From Dipylidium caninum (Eukaryota > Platyhelminthes > Cestoda > Cyclophyllidea > Dipylidiidae), in NCBI GenBank assembly GCA_017562135.1, contig QEYB01000338.1, positions 1 to 64,000 of the forward strand: 64,000 nt of DNA, given 5' to 3'. Below, piece by piece: positions 1 to 13,247 of this stretch. Position 1 is the first letter of the stretch. Each line of letters opens with the position of its first letter. The notes beneath the pieces were generated by a model that ran no database searches, was not told the DNA's origin, and saw only the letters and a program-made list of their open reading frames with translations. The position numbers and the translations under genes were made by a program.

Positions 1-3000
1 AAAAAAGAGGACGATCACTTAATTATCAGCATTTTAAATCCCTTCATGTAGATTTGCGAATGGTCATGAATGTATTCGAGGTCTTCTTTTTTGATTTTTT
101 ATTATGAGTGGGAATCGCTTATGTTGGTATGTCAATCCGTTTGAGAAGAGTTTTGTTCTTCCATTTAAGATGTCCTCCTGGTGCCTCTTTTTCTGTTTTA
201 CCCAATATGTCTGGGATCATGCGTAATTTTTTGTCTTCTTAGTGCCAAAAGTCTTAATCGTAATTCAATTAGGAAAAATTCTCAGGATAAAAAGGAAATT
301 ATGTAGGAGTATACATTTTATGTGATAAGTGGTAATGAAGGGAAGAGCTTATCGCCTGCTGTCATTGTACACAGTGTGGTCCACGATAAGTCGATGCATG
401 CAAATATATTTAGCTAAAAATCGCGAATTAATGTCTAGCAAAGGCAATATGTGAAGGGCGAATGTAGGCAGGAACTTACAACCAGCGGTGAGCGCAATGA
501 GCCGATTGAATTTGAGGCTGTTCGTCGAATAAAATAAATTAACGCCACCATGATACATTGAAACAAATGCATTTATATCGTAAAACTTCTTTTTTTCTTT
601 TCACTCGTACAATTGCAACAGCACCGGGCAAACAGTATATTAATATACATCTTCCTATAAATATTTTTGCGTCTCATTCTTAATTTTTCTCCTGTTTGGA
701 GGAATAAATATTGTGAAGAAATCCACATATTTTTTCCGGTTGCCTTTTTGAACAATATAAGATAAACTGATTATCCCTTTTAAGGTCGCTATGCGGCGAC
801 AGGCGATGCAAATGAAGTTATCGCATCACATGTCAAATTCGTGACAAATATATCGCTCTAAATATCGCGTCGTGGACAAGAGATATAAAGTAAACGTGTG
901 TTGTGTCAGTGCTCCAACCTGGGTTATGGCCGTATTTAAAAAATCCAAAAAATCTGCATCTACACCCGTCGAAAACTATGTTTGCCTTATAAAAAAAGGC
1001 GATACATATAAACACCCACTTGAATGCGGCCATAACATAGGTCAAAGACAAAGGAAATATAATCGATGTTAGCCGAATGTCATGCAGTCGAGCAGCAATA
1101 CATTTACAGAACTTATTCTTCGGACAATTAGGTCAAATCAAATTTTTTACAACATGGTAACTGGTAAGGCAGGAGGTAAAACAAAGGAGGCAGGTGGACA
1201 CTTCTAGAAAACACTGCAGCTGAATCTAGTAAAAATGGGCAACGGCGTTAAACAGTGCAATGGTCGGTTTATTTGGCCTAATGTGCCGAAACCCTTCCTT
1301 CTTATGCACAATTGAAATACTATCAGATAATTGGTCTCTAAAACGTGTGGCAAGTTCCCTAGTCACTTAACACGTCAGATTTAAACCCACTTCCACAAAA
1401 CTACTGCCTATCACGAAGTGTGGGAGGAAATAGATCTCCGCCTTACTTTATCTAAATAGGATTGTAAATGGAGCCGATTACTGGGTCTAAACTTGGGCAC
1501 AGGTTAATTCAAATAATAGTGCGTCCGTCCTTCGGAAGGATCGCGAGGCTAACCGATATACTCAGTCTCGAGGCCGCGCCACCATACTTAATATATGACA
1601 ACACAAACTGAAGCGATCGCATAAGTGGCAGAGGTGACACCTTTGTGCTGCTCCCAGGGTTCCTGTCGGTACTCATCGTGCTGAGGCTGCATAAATACCA
1701 CGAATAACCAGATGAGAACCGCGAAACGGGCTCATAGGCAAATGTCACGAGGGGCTTCTGATATCGCACCTACAGTAAAGGGTACAGCTGTCATCAGCAT
1801 TGATGGACCTCAAGTGAAGGTCATGGTAAGTTAATTCTAATGATGAACTCTCTCAGAACACAATACACTACGTGTAGATTTTATAAGTCGCCTATGTACG
1901 CGCCGAGTACGCTTTAAGTGATAACGCTTATGTCCTAGGCGTTATGGATAAGGTGAGAAAATACTTGCTTACCACTTATTATGACAGTGCCTTTATTATG
2001 CTCTTAATCATCCTGATACCTGTCAAATAACTGTTCCGCGTGCCTCATTGTAAACACGTTTGGTCTACCATTTGACCGGATTTTTTACGAGAAGCCATTT
2101 TACATAGTTTGAATGCCAATGATTGCACGGGACGTTAGGCGAATGCGGGGAACCACCACCAATGCTCAGCTCAGCGGAACCGAGAGATTATTAAAATGAG
2201 TCACGGCAAATGAGTAGTAGCCCGCAAGAGTCATTTGATTTCAAATTATTCCCTCCCAAAACCGTATATTACCACATGTTCTCCGGGAGGCCACTACGAC
2301 GTCACGTCCCCCCCCTGTCTCGAGTAACCAAAGCACTCATCCAAAACACGGAACGACATGACTAGGGGGCTGGTGCGTACTATAACAAGAGTCAATCTGA
2401 AGCACATCCCGTTACTTCGCCTTGTATGTGGCCGCTCGAACTTATCGAAACATAGAGTAACCTCAGATAAAAGCATGATAGGATATAAATGTGGTAAAGT
2501 GTAGTCTTCGGGACAAATATTCATTAGGGAGTGTGATACCACTGTGGCTTTCAGGGTTCCCCTTTTAGTAAATTTATTTCGATTATAGAATGTCGATATA
2601 GTTCAGCAAAATTGGGGATATTGCGGCTACAACGAATTTGACAACGTAACTCAAACACTGCGCCACAAAGCAAACATCGAGTCTCGGAAAGCGGTGTGGC
2701 GATCCGCATGTCCCTTCTTTAGTAACGCAAGAGTGTTGGGGATTGGAGAATCCGAGCACGTCGAAACAGATCGGGTAAACCATAACATGCAATTGATCAT
2801 TCTATTATAATGAGAATCTTAGACCCGTTCTTCGTGTGCCACGACCTGGTCAGCTTTGGCTCGAGATCTTTCATTCTCCGCGCTGTTTTGCATCAGCAGC
2901 CGTGCCTTGACACGTCTTAAAATGCCGAAAATTCAAAGAAAGTCTTCGAACGTCACAAATGATGCACCGATTGTATTCCCTCTAAACAAGATGGTGAAAT

Positions 3001-3828
3001 CTCCAAATTGTCAATCACATTGTCTCCGGTGGCCCCCTTTAGCATCTGGTGACAGAATGTCGGCGTCGAGGTTATATTGACGTTAAAAAGTATTGAAGGG
3101 AGATAAATGCGGTTAAGGTAGAGCTCAAATAACTCGTACCAATGAGTGTCAGAATATCTACAAACAGACCTCTTAAACGGAAACTAAAAGTCGATTGTCA
3201 GAGAAGGATAGCGCATGTGGGGAAAATAAGCGATTGCCAGCATCAAAGTTTCCACATGCGTGCAACATAGTTGTGCAACTACGAATGCGCCATAATCATG
3301 AGTGCGTACAAAGAAATTACCAACGGTAAATAAAGAACTTTAATTCTGTTGGTTTGTTTAAATGAACGCTCTCAATACTAATCTGTTACATTCGCCAATT
3401 ACCTTCTTGGACGGGTAGGTCAACGTTCGGCGCTGCGTTTGTAGGTGTTTCGATTTTGAAGTAGTTGCCCCGTAAGAATTTAGCATTCACGAAGTGCTCC
3501 CGTGAATAATTCAGATAGCACGTGTTCTTTGTATACGCACATTGCGGTCTGTTTTGTTGGCAGCGGGCAGGATTATGGAGCAGGAATCATTTTGATTTTT
3601 ACTTAAATTAGAAGTAATCAGAAACTGGTTTCGCGCGCATGCCAGAGCCCGAAAAATATGCGGGTGGTTTCAAATATGCATGAAGGAGGCTTTTTATTAT
3701 TGCACATCACTACACGTGGTACCCACAGCATGAGGCAGTAACTTATCCACGCTTCTACTTTGCGGCAGCATAAATTATAACAATCAAACTAGGACATAAG
3801 ACAGTGTATCTGTTTTGCCTTCTTTTAG
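1..3828. other. Intergenic region, no gene recognised
   Basis: I find no coding exon here. The first ~800 bases are rich in T runs, and from about 820 the base composition is more even. All open frames are shorter than 90 codons, lie in conflicting frames and resemble nothing I know. The only structure I noted is an imperfect inverted repeat at about 910-1043, listed separately. The right part (3600-3828) probably holds the promoter or 5' leader of the gene starting at 3855. Confidence 0.5.
910..1043. repeat. Imperfect inverted repeat, ~22-nt arms
   Basis: The left arm (about 910-932) contains GTTATGGCCGTATT and the right arm (about 1018-1043) contains AATGCGGCCATAAC. Around 18 of 22 positions pair. 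About 85 nt separate the arms. It could be a small fold-back element remnant or chance; no target-site duplication was identified. Confidence 0.35.
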
Positions 3829-3854
3829 AGACTCCGTTAAATCAGTAGTAGACG

Positions 3855-6800
3855 ATGATAACAAGGTGAGTTGGACCTTACTTTAATGTTACGTGACCTC
3901 GTAGAAATCGTGGGACTTCGAAATCCGTGGTTGAGACGTTGGGTCTTATAAGGAAGAACAGGAGGCGCGCATCGAACTGTGCCAGTTCGACGGACGTAAA
4001 CAGCAGTCAGTCATCTGAGAGTCGAGAAGAAGCCGCAGCAAGGTTGAAGGTTAGCCTCAAGAGGAGAATCGGTGAAGTGGACAGATTAACTGTGCAAGCG
4101 AATGGTGGCGATGGCTGCCAGTCATGTCAGGAGGCAGATGGCTTTGAGTCAGCCGAGACCACTCCAGCGAATTGGAGCTTTTCTCCAGTCAGGTTGATTG
4201 GACTGCCAATAGACGAAGCCATAATGACAACTCATGAGAATGGAGTAGACTCGACGGAGAAAGGAATTCGATGCGAACGACTCTCATCGGAGGGAGGGTT
4301 TTTGTACCCAGTGCACGACGAAGTCCTCCAAGAAATATTAAAGGAAGTTAGCATAGGAGGTGCGGTGTTCCCCTCCAGACGGCAGTTTTTGCAAAATACC
4401 AAATGTAAGACTGGGATGGGAGAGGAGGAGAACATTGGTGTGGTGCGTGTATTTGGGGAGAAGAGGTTACAAAGTCTATTCGACAGGATGTCGGTTAACT
4501 TGAAGGAGATGAACAGAGAAGCCGATAAGAAGGATGTCTTTCTTGCTGGATGTGGGTTAGTGCGGCCGGGCATAGGGAGAGCCTTACGCAGACGGCGAGT
4601 GGAGAAGTGGAGGCAACGAAGCCGAGGGACTGCAGGACGACTTCGTCCGAATCCTCGCCCGAGACGTTTTTCGGACATGGTGAACGTTACTATGGAGGGT
4701 GTTGAACAATTTTCGCGATTATCGCGGAGCGGGCGGCGTGTGCGTGACCGGAATGCCAGGGCAGCTGCGAAGAAATTGGCTCAGGCGAAGTCACAGGCCT
4801 CTCACATATTACAATCGAAGACGGGAGCGAAACGCGGGCGTCCCAGGAAGTCTTCACGACCGCTGTCGGAGACGAGCAAATGGATTGTCAGTAGAAGCAC
4901 CATGCAGACGAGGCCTCGACGCTCAGTGAACATTCGCCATCATATAGAGTGGAAGTTCTGCTATGGTGGGGCGAGCGGTGAGGTTGCAAATTCACGTAAA
5001 CGCCGAGCCCCGTTGTCCGGTCACGTGCCTACAGAGGGACGTGAGAATGAGGAGGACGAGGAGGAGGAGGAAGAGGGGAATGGAGAGGAGGAAGAGGAGG
5101 AGGAAGAAGAAGAAGTAGAAGAGGAGGAGGAGGAGGAGGAGGAGGAGAAGAACAGTGAGGACAAGAGAGGAGTGAGCACAAAGAGGCGCGAGAGAGTGTC
5201 GAAACAATTGCGAAGTGACGAGTGTGAGGTGAAGCATGGCGGTGTGGATGATGAATATGAGGGAGTTGGTGCCAGATCGAAAACTGCATTGGCGGAGGAG
5301 ATGGTGGATGTGGAAGAACAGGAGAGAAATGCGCCGCGTTGCAGTGAGTTGAAGAGACGGGCGAGATCGATGTTGTTTGAGAGGAAACGCAGAAGGAGTG
5401 CGCTTGAATTGGATAGTGCAGTGGCCGGATTAGGGTCAGGGGAGAGGAGTTCCTTCGGAGTCCTCGAATACCCCTGATGGTGTTGGAGGGTTCTACAGAC
5501 GTGGTGGTGCTGTTGTCAAGGGATTGGATGGTGCAGGCTTTGTCAGTGATCAACGGCGGAAAGGTGGCTCTTTCTACGCTAGATCGGGTAGGGCTTGCAC
5601 AACGTCAAGAACTGTTGCCGCCACCGCTACCGCCTCGAGTATGGTGAGTGGTGCTGAGGAGTCTGCGGAGAGGACGCGTAGTGGCCACCATCGACGAGAC
5701 CTGCATCGGAGACTCACATTATTGGATCGTGTGGTGTTGGGTCTGACCTGCAGCGTGGTGCAAGACGGTGACGAGATTCACGTGAAGCAGCTTCACAGTG
5801 ACGATCTGAGCATCCTCCTGCAACGCGTCACCGAGACAGGTTTCAACATAAATGGACTTTCGACCAGAACGAATGCTAACAATGAGCAGGAGTTCAACAT
5901 CACACTCACCTACCACGCCAGAGCGGAGACTTCGATTCGACAGGCCCGGAAGCATAATATGTCGGGGACATCGGGTGCTTTTCGGGGGTCGAGTGTTTCT
6001 TCCAAGGCTCCCTTTCGGCGCCCTCAGTGCCGAGGTTGGCGACACTGGTGATGGTGTGTGTTCAGAAAACCCACTCAGATGCTGAGAGTGGATTGAGGAA
6101 ACGAGGCCTAGTGCTCTGTGACTCCCCGCCTCCCTTGCGGCCAAATTCAACCATGGGCTTCAATAGGAACCGTGTAGTGAGTGTGACATCTCGTCGCAGA
6201 GTTGCGCATCCGAGTGGTGGACGCATGTTGCATCCTCTACAACGTATGGCAATGCGCCATATGAGCGCCAGTGCTGCAGCGGCCGCAGCTGCCGCAGTTG
6301 CTAGATCGTCGGGGAGTGTGGTGCGACGTGCGCACCCACGGGAGAGCAAGGTGGTCGAGGAGGTGAGTGAATGTGAGGAGGTCTTGCCTTCCCCTCCTCC
6401 TCTACAGGCGCCGCCTCCTCCTCCTCCCTCCTCCTTCTGCTCATTCTCACATTTACACCCAACCTATTGGGCATCAGTCCCATCTCGCCACCTCGCCGTT
6501 TGTACTGCCTCTGGCGGAGGACTTAGTTTTCGTCGGCACAGCCCTCGAAAGGTGATTCGGAAGGTGTACACAGGCACCTCGACGGTGCCGAAAATCCTGA
6601 ACAGAAGGCGTCCTGTGGTTGGAGGCAACGCCCATCAGCCCTCTCAGCAGGCCTCACAGCCGTCGGCGACGCAATTCGCACTTTCCCAGACTACGGGCAC
6701 GGCAGTGTTGGTGGGGTCGGCTGCGGCAGCGATGACAATGCCAACGACGAGGAGCAGTTCCGAGGAGGCCGTGATAGTTGAAAGTAGGCCTTCCCAAATA

Positions 6801-7378
6801 GTGACACGGGCCCATGCCTCTGCTACGACCGAGCCCGTCACAGTGGAATCCATTGCCGAGCCCTTGGAGGAGGTGCGTGTATAGAAGTGAACTCTAGTTC
6901 CTACCTGTAAGTGTGATAACGATGACTTTATGACCCTTGGTCAGCAGAAAGATGAGATGAATGGCGTGATGGATGAAGGGGCGGTCGGTGTGGGAAGTCC
7001 TACTGTCATCGCCACGTCCACGGGTGTTGCTACGACACCGGCTGCTGTCGGGGGTGTAATGCCATCAGTGCCGGTGGTGCCGCGATCGACGTCGCCGAGC
7101 GAAGAGGAGCAGCACAATAATCCGGCCAACTCAATGTGTGCCAGTCAACTGTTGCGCCTGAAGAGGCATCAGGACGAACGCCCTCAGGTGGCGTCTGGGT
7201 CGAGGTCAATTTCGGCGGAAGCGGTTATGCCAGTCTCGGTGGCTTCGCCTCTACCCGGAGCAGCATCATTGGCCCAGGCCCCTTCTTCGTCACTTTCTTC
7301 TTCTTCGTCGTCGTCGTCGTCGTCATCGTCATCGTCGATGTCGCATTCTTTGCAGAAGGGTCAGGTGCGTTTTGTATG

Positions 7379-7413
<35 letters not shown>

Positions 7414-10011
7414 GCGTGCAGGTGTATGGTTGGGTACGCGGCTTGCACGCACGCAAGCGTGAGTTGGTGGCTATTAAATGACTTCGCTGTGCAAACCATG
7501 TCTACTGATAAGAATAGAAGTAGCGGATTTACGCTGATAAACTGACTGAAATTGTACTTGCGTGTGTGTGTGTGGGTAAGTGGGTGGTTGGGTGGTTGGC
7601 TGGTTGGCTGGTGGACTGTTGAAGGAGCCAATTTTTTGACGGTCGCACTGTCATTAGATGTCACTGATGCCCGATCCCACAACGAGGGCCCGGGCAAGTC
7701 CCAGCGATGGGCGAAGGGGCCACCAGATACTGCGGAGCCTGCTACAAAGGTCGGTCGTTCGGTCCGTGTTTTGTTTGTTTGCCTGCTGCCTCTTTGGTTT
7801 CAAATTGCGTTTTTTGTTGGAGTTGAGTTTTTCAGATGCATTTATCACGGCACCGGGTTGACTATTCGGTGCTTCATAATGGAGCGTTCCAAACTTCCCG
7901 GTATAGAGAGTTGGTAGAGATTCGGAGTCCACCTGGTTCTTCATATGCGGGCTATTGATTTGCATCGATGGCTCGTGCTTGTCTTGCCCTCCCACTCTCC
8001 CACTCTCCCACTCGTGGGACACAAGGCATTGGAGTAGTCTGGTAATGCGGTGGACAGCGCGAGGTTCCAACTTGCGTGTTCTAATATAACGGAGTCGAAA
8101 TGTTTCCCTGTATGCTTCGTTGCGACGGCAGTTATCTTGGATAAGGTGTTTCTCGTTGACCTTGTTTCTGTTGTGACGTCTTATTTGTGTGAACGGTTTC
8201 TGGCGTGCTTTGGGGGTATGTAGATGATAGCGAAGTGAAGAAGGTGGTTTAGCGGGGAGAAGAATGGCGCCCCAGCCGGTTGTGGATGGGCTGTCTCATC
8301 GAGTGGTTCTCGTGGACACGGGTGGATTGTTGCCTGAGTGGTCATTCGAGACAGCGGAGTTGGGAGGCGGTAGAATGTGTCACGGTTGTTATTGTCAGAT
8401 TGACATTTTCTTGAGATGTGATACAGGGGCACGGTTTAACTGAGCCCACCTGAATGGGCACACAGGGAGTAGGAGGAGGGAATGTCAACTGCTGTCGCCT
8501 CCTTGCTTTAGCGGAAGTTGAATCCTACCCAACACCGTGCAGAGGTGGGTGGATTTGCAAGTAGTGCAGAGGTCGATGACGGCGCTGATTTTGAGCTGAA
8601 CACTACCCTCATTCACATGTCACCACCGCTACTACTGACGCCGCAAGTGTCGCTACCGCAGTCAACCGTGTCATCCGCACTGCCAACGACTGCTTTCCAG
8701 ACTGATTCCAGTGGCGTTGAGACGAGCGAGTCCCTCCGCGTGACTGGAGGTATTCCGCTGATATCACACACACATCCTTCAAATTGCGCAACTGCGTCGG
8801 CGTCGGCATTGCCGATGGTGGCCTCGACAATGGCCCACCTCCATCAACCAAGTGGCGGTGCGTCTCACTCCCCTGTGGCGGTGTTGCAGTGCACTGCTTC
8901 ATCAGGTCTCTCTTCGTACATGTCGAAAGCATTGGTTCCAGGTTAGTTGGTGTGGAGAGTGAAATTTGTTGGCGCCAATGGAGCATTGAAGGGAATAGAG
9001 TAGGTGGAGATGTCGACCGCTTAATGTGCTTATCGGTGACATTTTAGGTAAACGACCGTTGATTCCGGCCGTGGAGATGCCCGCCAAGCCGATGCATGCG
9101 GCCACATCGCAGGGTGCATTGGGTGTCTGCGGGAAGGGGAGCTTCCTCACTGGTCGTCCGGTCGTTGGATCGGGCAAGAGTGCCGTCTCCACCGCGACTG
9201 ATGGTAGTACAGTTGCGGCTACTAGCAACAAGCGTGCGGTGGTGCACAAGTACCACACCTTTCGTAAGATATCTCCGAAGAACCAAGCAATGCCTTTCTC
9301 GGCTACCGCGGTCATTGCTGCCACCATTACCGCCACCACCGCCACTGCCACTGGCACTGTCGCCGCTACCACCCGCACCCACACTACCGCCACCACTACG
9401 AACACAACAGCTGGTGCTACTGCTACTGCTACTACTATCACCGCCAACACTGTTGCCAATGACCGTCCTGCCACTTCGTCGCAATTGCTTAAGAGTCTAC
9501 TTGAATGCGGTGGTGGAAATGCCCTCCCCAATGCCCACCCATCACGGTCCCAGACGCCCTCTGTTCGGCCTCCGGGGGCGTCTCTTCGTCCCATCCCCTC
9601 GCCGCTCAGTTTGGGAGGACATGCAGGCGTGCTTCCTGGTGCCTCGCCTCTGATGCCTGCAGCTAGGTTTAGCCAACCGCCAGTGCATCAGAGCCGTGGG
9701 ACATGGCAGTTGGGTGGTCGAGCTATTGTCATCGGAGCCTCTATCACCACACCGTCCAATTCAACTAGCCGTCTCCAAGGACCCCCTTTCTCGTCTTCAG
9801 CGTCGTCACCACCCCCCGACCCACCGGTCTTGGCAAAGTCTAACAGTAGTACCAAAACTGTGGAGATGGTCACGTCGGAAGTGGTCCCGCACCCTGTGCT
9901 TCACGTAAGTTTTGTGCAAATGCCTCCATGGGGAGCACACTTGCGTGCACACGCTTTTCGTGTGGCCTATTCCTTTTGTGTGATGCCTTTCAGGAGACGG
10001 TTGGTTCGTAG
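3855..10011 (+). CDS. Large low-complexity nuclear protein with AT-hook (unrecognised)
   Basis: I do not recognise the family. My model has ATG 3855 and exons 3855-3865, 3905-5434, 5499-5974, 6028-6872, 6945-7364, 8512-8941, 9048-9904 and 9994-10011 (TAG). The total is 4,587 nt, or 1,528 aa, with all phases consistent. Visible parts are a basic N-terminal half, an AT-hook core KRGRPRK near residue 312, a nearly pure Glu tract (about residues 383-420), an Ala run, a Pro-rich stretch, a long Ser run encoded by 7286-7338, and Thr/Ala-rich sequence in exon 7. AT-hooks bind the minor groove of AT-rich DNA, so a chromatin or transcription role is inferred. The ends of introns 5435-5498 and 5975-6027 are uncertain (alternatives 5421-5460 and 5975-6006); either splicing or an indel must change frame there. 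Intron 7365-8511 could hide another exon near 7650-7749. AATAAA follows at 10229. Confidence 0.65.
3866..3904 (+). other. 39-nt micro-intron
   Basis: The donor is GTGAGT directly after AACAAG, and the acceptor ends CGTAG. Splicing joins a short first coding exon (ATG 3855, Met-Ile-Thr) to the long open frame, which otherwise has a TGA just upstream (3894) and no ATG. The length suits flatworm micro-introns. Confidence 0.6.
5041..5151 (+). repeat. GAG/GAA-rich coding repeat (poly-Glu)
   Basis: An imperfect purine triplet repeat lies inside the AT-hook gene and encodes a nearly uninterrupted run of Glu with a few Gly, Asp and Val. It is the likely cause of the long antisense open frames rich in Leu/Pro here, which are shadows. 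Confidence 0.85.
7286..7338 (+). repeat. TCG/TCT/TCA trinucleotide repeat (poly-Ser)
   Basis: This repeat is within exon 6945-7364 of the AT-hook gene. It encodes about 17 consecutive serines from mixed synonymous codons, so the amino-acid run is kept although the triplets vary. Confidence 0.8.
7381..7411 (+). repeat. (TG)n microsatellite
   Basis: About fifteen TG units lie just inside the intron after the donor GTGCGT at 7365. A second, shorter GT-rich stretch lies at about 7560-7616, followed by GGTTGGCT-type repeats. Confidence 0.9.
7989..8013 (+). repeat. 8-bp tandem repeat, three copies
   Basis: Three copies of CTCCCACT in a row, inside the presumed intron 7365-8511. Confidence 0.8.
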
Positions 10012-10296
10012 TGAATTTCCGCCGCTTCGTCCATTGCCGTTTGGTGATATTTGGCTGTGGTTTCAGTCGCTTTTACCTCCTGCCTCGCTCAATTCTTCGT
10101 CACCTCCCCACCCTTCCCCCGCAATTCTGCCTCCCTCAGGCCTCTCTGAGTGTGTTTGTGCTTGTGTACAGATGTCCCATTTCGACGAGTGTATTTTTGT
10201 AGATAAGTTAATTTCTGCGTAAAGGATTAATAAATGACTTAGGTGTGCCTTTTGCTTTTCCGTTATACTGCTCTCCTCGTTGCATTCATGGTGTCT

Positions 10297-10345
10297 CCTT
10301 CTTCTTCTTCTTCTTCTCCTTCTTCTTCTTCTTCTTCTTCTTTTT
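10297..10345 (+). repeat. (TTC)n microsatellite
   Basis: An almost pure CTT/TTC triplet run with one TCC interruption, downstream of the AT-hook gene's polyadenylation signal. Confidence 0.9.
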
Positions 10346-13202
10346 CGATAATTTGGCTCAAATATACGCTTTAGCTGAATGGTGTGAACATCGAGTGGGG
10401 GTCTTGAAGGTGGGTTGGTTTCGAATCTTCGTGCCTTGCAGCCTACTAGCCACATGCCCTATGAAAGTGTTCACTTACCCACATATAGGTAGGTAGGTGT
10501 CTTTCATAGCCGCCGTTCCACTTCAATTGGACTTCCTCCTCCCGCATCTTATCGCAAGACCTGTTATGTCCAATCCGAGGGGAAAGACCCTCTTATTGAG
10601 CTACCACAGAAGTGTATCAGAGTATCCGACTCGAAAGCCTAACGCTTAGGCATGCATACATAATTGTACAACTGTGAGATTGTGGCAGTGAGTGGGTCCT
10701 GTTGTTTGCTGCCTGCGTCCACTTCGTTTCTTCCCCTCACTGGTGAGTCGTCGCGTCCGCCTGCATTGACAAGCATTGATTGCGGGACACGCTGAGGAAA
10801 GGAGTTTGCTTTCACAGATGACCCACTTGGAAGACTGTACTGTTGCGGATACAAACACGCCTCTGTGAGTGGGTTGGCGTTGCTCCTCTCACAAGTGGTT
10901 ATTTGTGCCAGGTCGCATTCTTGAAATATGGAGTAGACTGCTCAGTGCCTGCATTCTAATCGAGGTCGTTTGCGCCTGCTTCCCTGTCGTCATACTTTTA
11001 TATTCTCGTTTACGCTTTCCCTCCTTCTCTTCCCTCGGCGTCGTAGTGTCTTAGTAGACTTCTTCAATTGTCTCAATTTATCGTTTCCACAACGTTCGTG
11101 TTTCGCTGCCCTTCTTTTCCATTGTTCATGTGATCTTTTATATGCTCGTGGTGATCGATTGTTTTCTAATCTTCCTCCTTCCGCTAAGCCTTCTTTTCCC
11201 ACCCTTGGCCAAGATTTCTTTATTGACAATCATATGTTGCCCAATTTATCCAAGTTATTTTTTGCACATGTGTGATCACGAGCTAACTCCCCTCTGTCTT
11301 GACATTATCAATTTGCATCTTCTAATAGCATCATGGTTGGAATTGTCCAAGTAGAATATAGGCAACCCTTCCTTCATATTCATTTTTGCATCCTTGTTTC
11401 TATTATTTTCTTTTGAGAGGCTGGCTGCTTTTGCTGAATTTGCGTAAAGCACTTGTGGTCGTTAAATTACTTCTGCCTTGCTTCATATTGTAGTGCTTCA
11501 TGACAGTCGTTTACGTTCTTCCTATCCCTAGTTCTTACCGTTTACGCTCTATCTTATCGACGTGTTTTTATTTGTGTCCATCCCTCAACTCCATCCCCTT
11601 CTTCACTTTAATAATAGTCTCCTTCCCATTCCTTTTGCCGTGGGACCGCAGAGTAGGGCTCCATTTATTGTACCACATTGGATCGACACTTCCTCCTCTT
11701 CCAATTTAACATAAAATTTCTCATATAATTTTCTTGAAGCAGTTTTCCAAACCACAGTTTCTCGTTTCAATTATCTTAAATGATCTGGACTGTTTTCGCT
11801 TCATCGGCACCTTGCCGTGAACACATTGTTCGTGTTTTTGTCAAAATTGTTTCTCTCAGACACCTGCATACTCTCCTAATGCCCCATTTCTAGGTTCATA
11901 AATAAGCTTCTCTCTGTTGTTTAGTAATTGTGCATGAGTTACTAGTTAGAATTCTTCGGTTTTAGGATCCTCTTCTTTTTCTCTTAGTGCAAAATCTTGG
12001 CATAACTGTCCTTTACTATTTGAAATATCCGCCTTAAAGGAGAAATACCAGTGTCTACCATACACTTTAATGTATTTTTTCATCAATTTCACTTGTGAAA
12101 TCGGATAATTATAACGGTCTGTTTTCATATTGTGGAGGAGTTTGCTTCATGGCTATACAATTATCTTGTTGAATTTGCGAATAGCATTTTGTGTAGAATT
12201 ATGTTGTAGACCTCATAATGAAAGTTTTCTTCCTAAATTATACATATATGAACTTGCGTCGAAGTGTAAATCTGCTCCCCTAATAAGGTGATTCATTAGT
12301 TTTTGCAAGTAGACAGTCCCTGTCGACGTATTTGTCATGTAATTATTGGGTAAATAGTTGAAATTGAGTTATATTTAATGAAATAGTTTACCTGTTTGAA
12401 CTGGCTTGATATTTTCTCATGTTCATTTCTAGCACGTATGGATCTATTTCTTCGAATCTATTTCAAAAAAATGCTATTTTGTAACATTCGCTTTTGGATT
12501 GAACTCTTTTAGGATATAATATTGAGCAAATGCCGAAACGGAGCCGTGCTTTACCCTCTATTATTTGTTCAGTCTCCACTGCACAGACTTGCTCAAATAT
12601 CTGATTGGCCTTGATGTTACTTCGGATCAAATGTCACTAATATAATTAATTGAGGTGAGAATCATGTTCTTTCTTACCATTGCCACTGCAGTCTACCCTA
12701 GCGACTACGTGCTATTCAACGTTTCCTATCGTTTGCAGTCCACCCAGTACAGCTTATAGCCGAAAGGCGCCACCCCCTCTGTGAAGCGAACTAGCTACTT
12801 CGTTTTGCTATAGAGTCAGTTACAGCTAGCAAGAGGGCTCGCTAGGGATGGGTGTGCCACTACACTGACTTGGAGACCAATAACTCAGTCTCCTGCCCTT
12901 CTGTGTACCAATAAGGGAGGCTCCGCACTTTCTCATTCACTCTAATCTTGGAAGAGAATAGAAGCGATGGACACTATTAAAGTAACCTTAGTGTCTATCA
13001 TAAAGACAGAAGTGCCAAATTTACTGCAGCCCAAGCTATCAATTTCAGTTATTTGTCGTGTCTTGCAATGTCGGGAGTAGACGTTCAACGATTTACCGCT
13101 TCTCCATTCCGGGCACTTGGAAGTGTCCACCAACCAATTTACATTTCTTTTTCTCTTAAAAATATATTTGTTGGCAAACTCTTACTTTCTTCATTAACGC
13201 CC

Positions 13203-13247
13203 AATTTTGTTGAACAACAAAATTATGGGCAAAATAATTATTTGCCC
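13203..13247. repeat. Two adjacent palindromes
   Basis: AATTTTGTTG-AA-CAACAAAATT (13203-13224) is a perfect 10-bp stem with a 2-nt loop. It is followed after 2 nt by GGGCAAAATAATTATTTGCC plus C (13227-13247), nearly perfectly self-complementary. No gene is nearby. Confidence 0.6.

Noticed and set aside
833..1072. Overlapping open frames on both strands
   Set aside because: Both are explained by the inverted repeat; too short and without features.
4992..5553. Minus-strand open frames rich in Leu, Pro and Ser
   Set aside because: They are complements of the poly-Glu repeat and have no independent coding signal.
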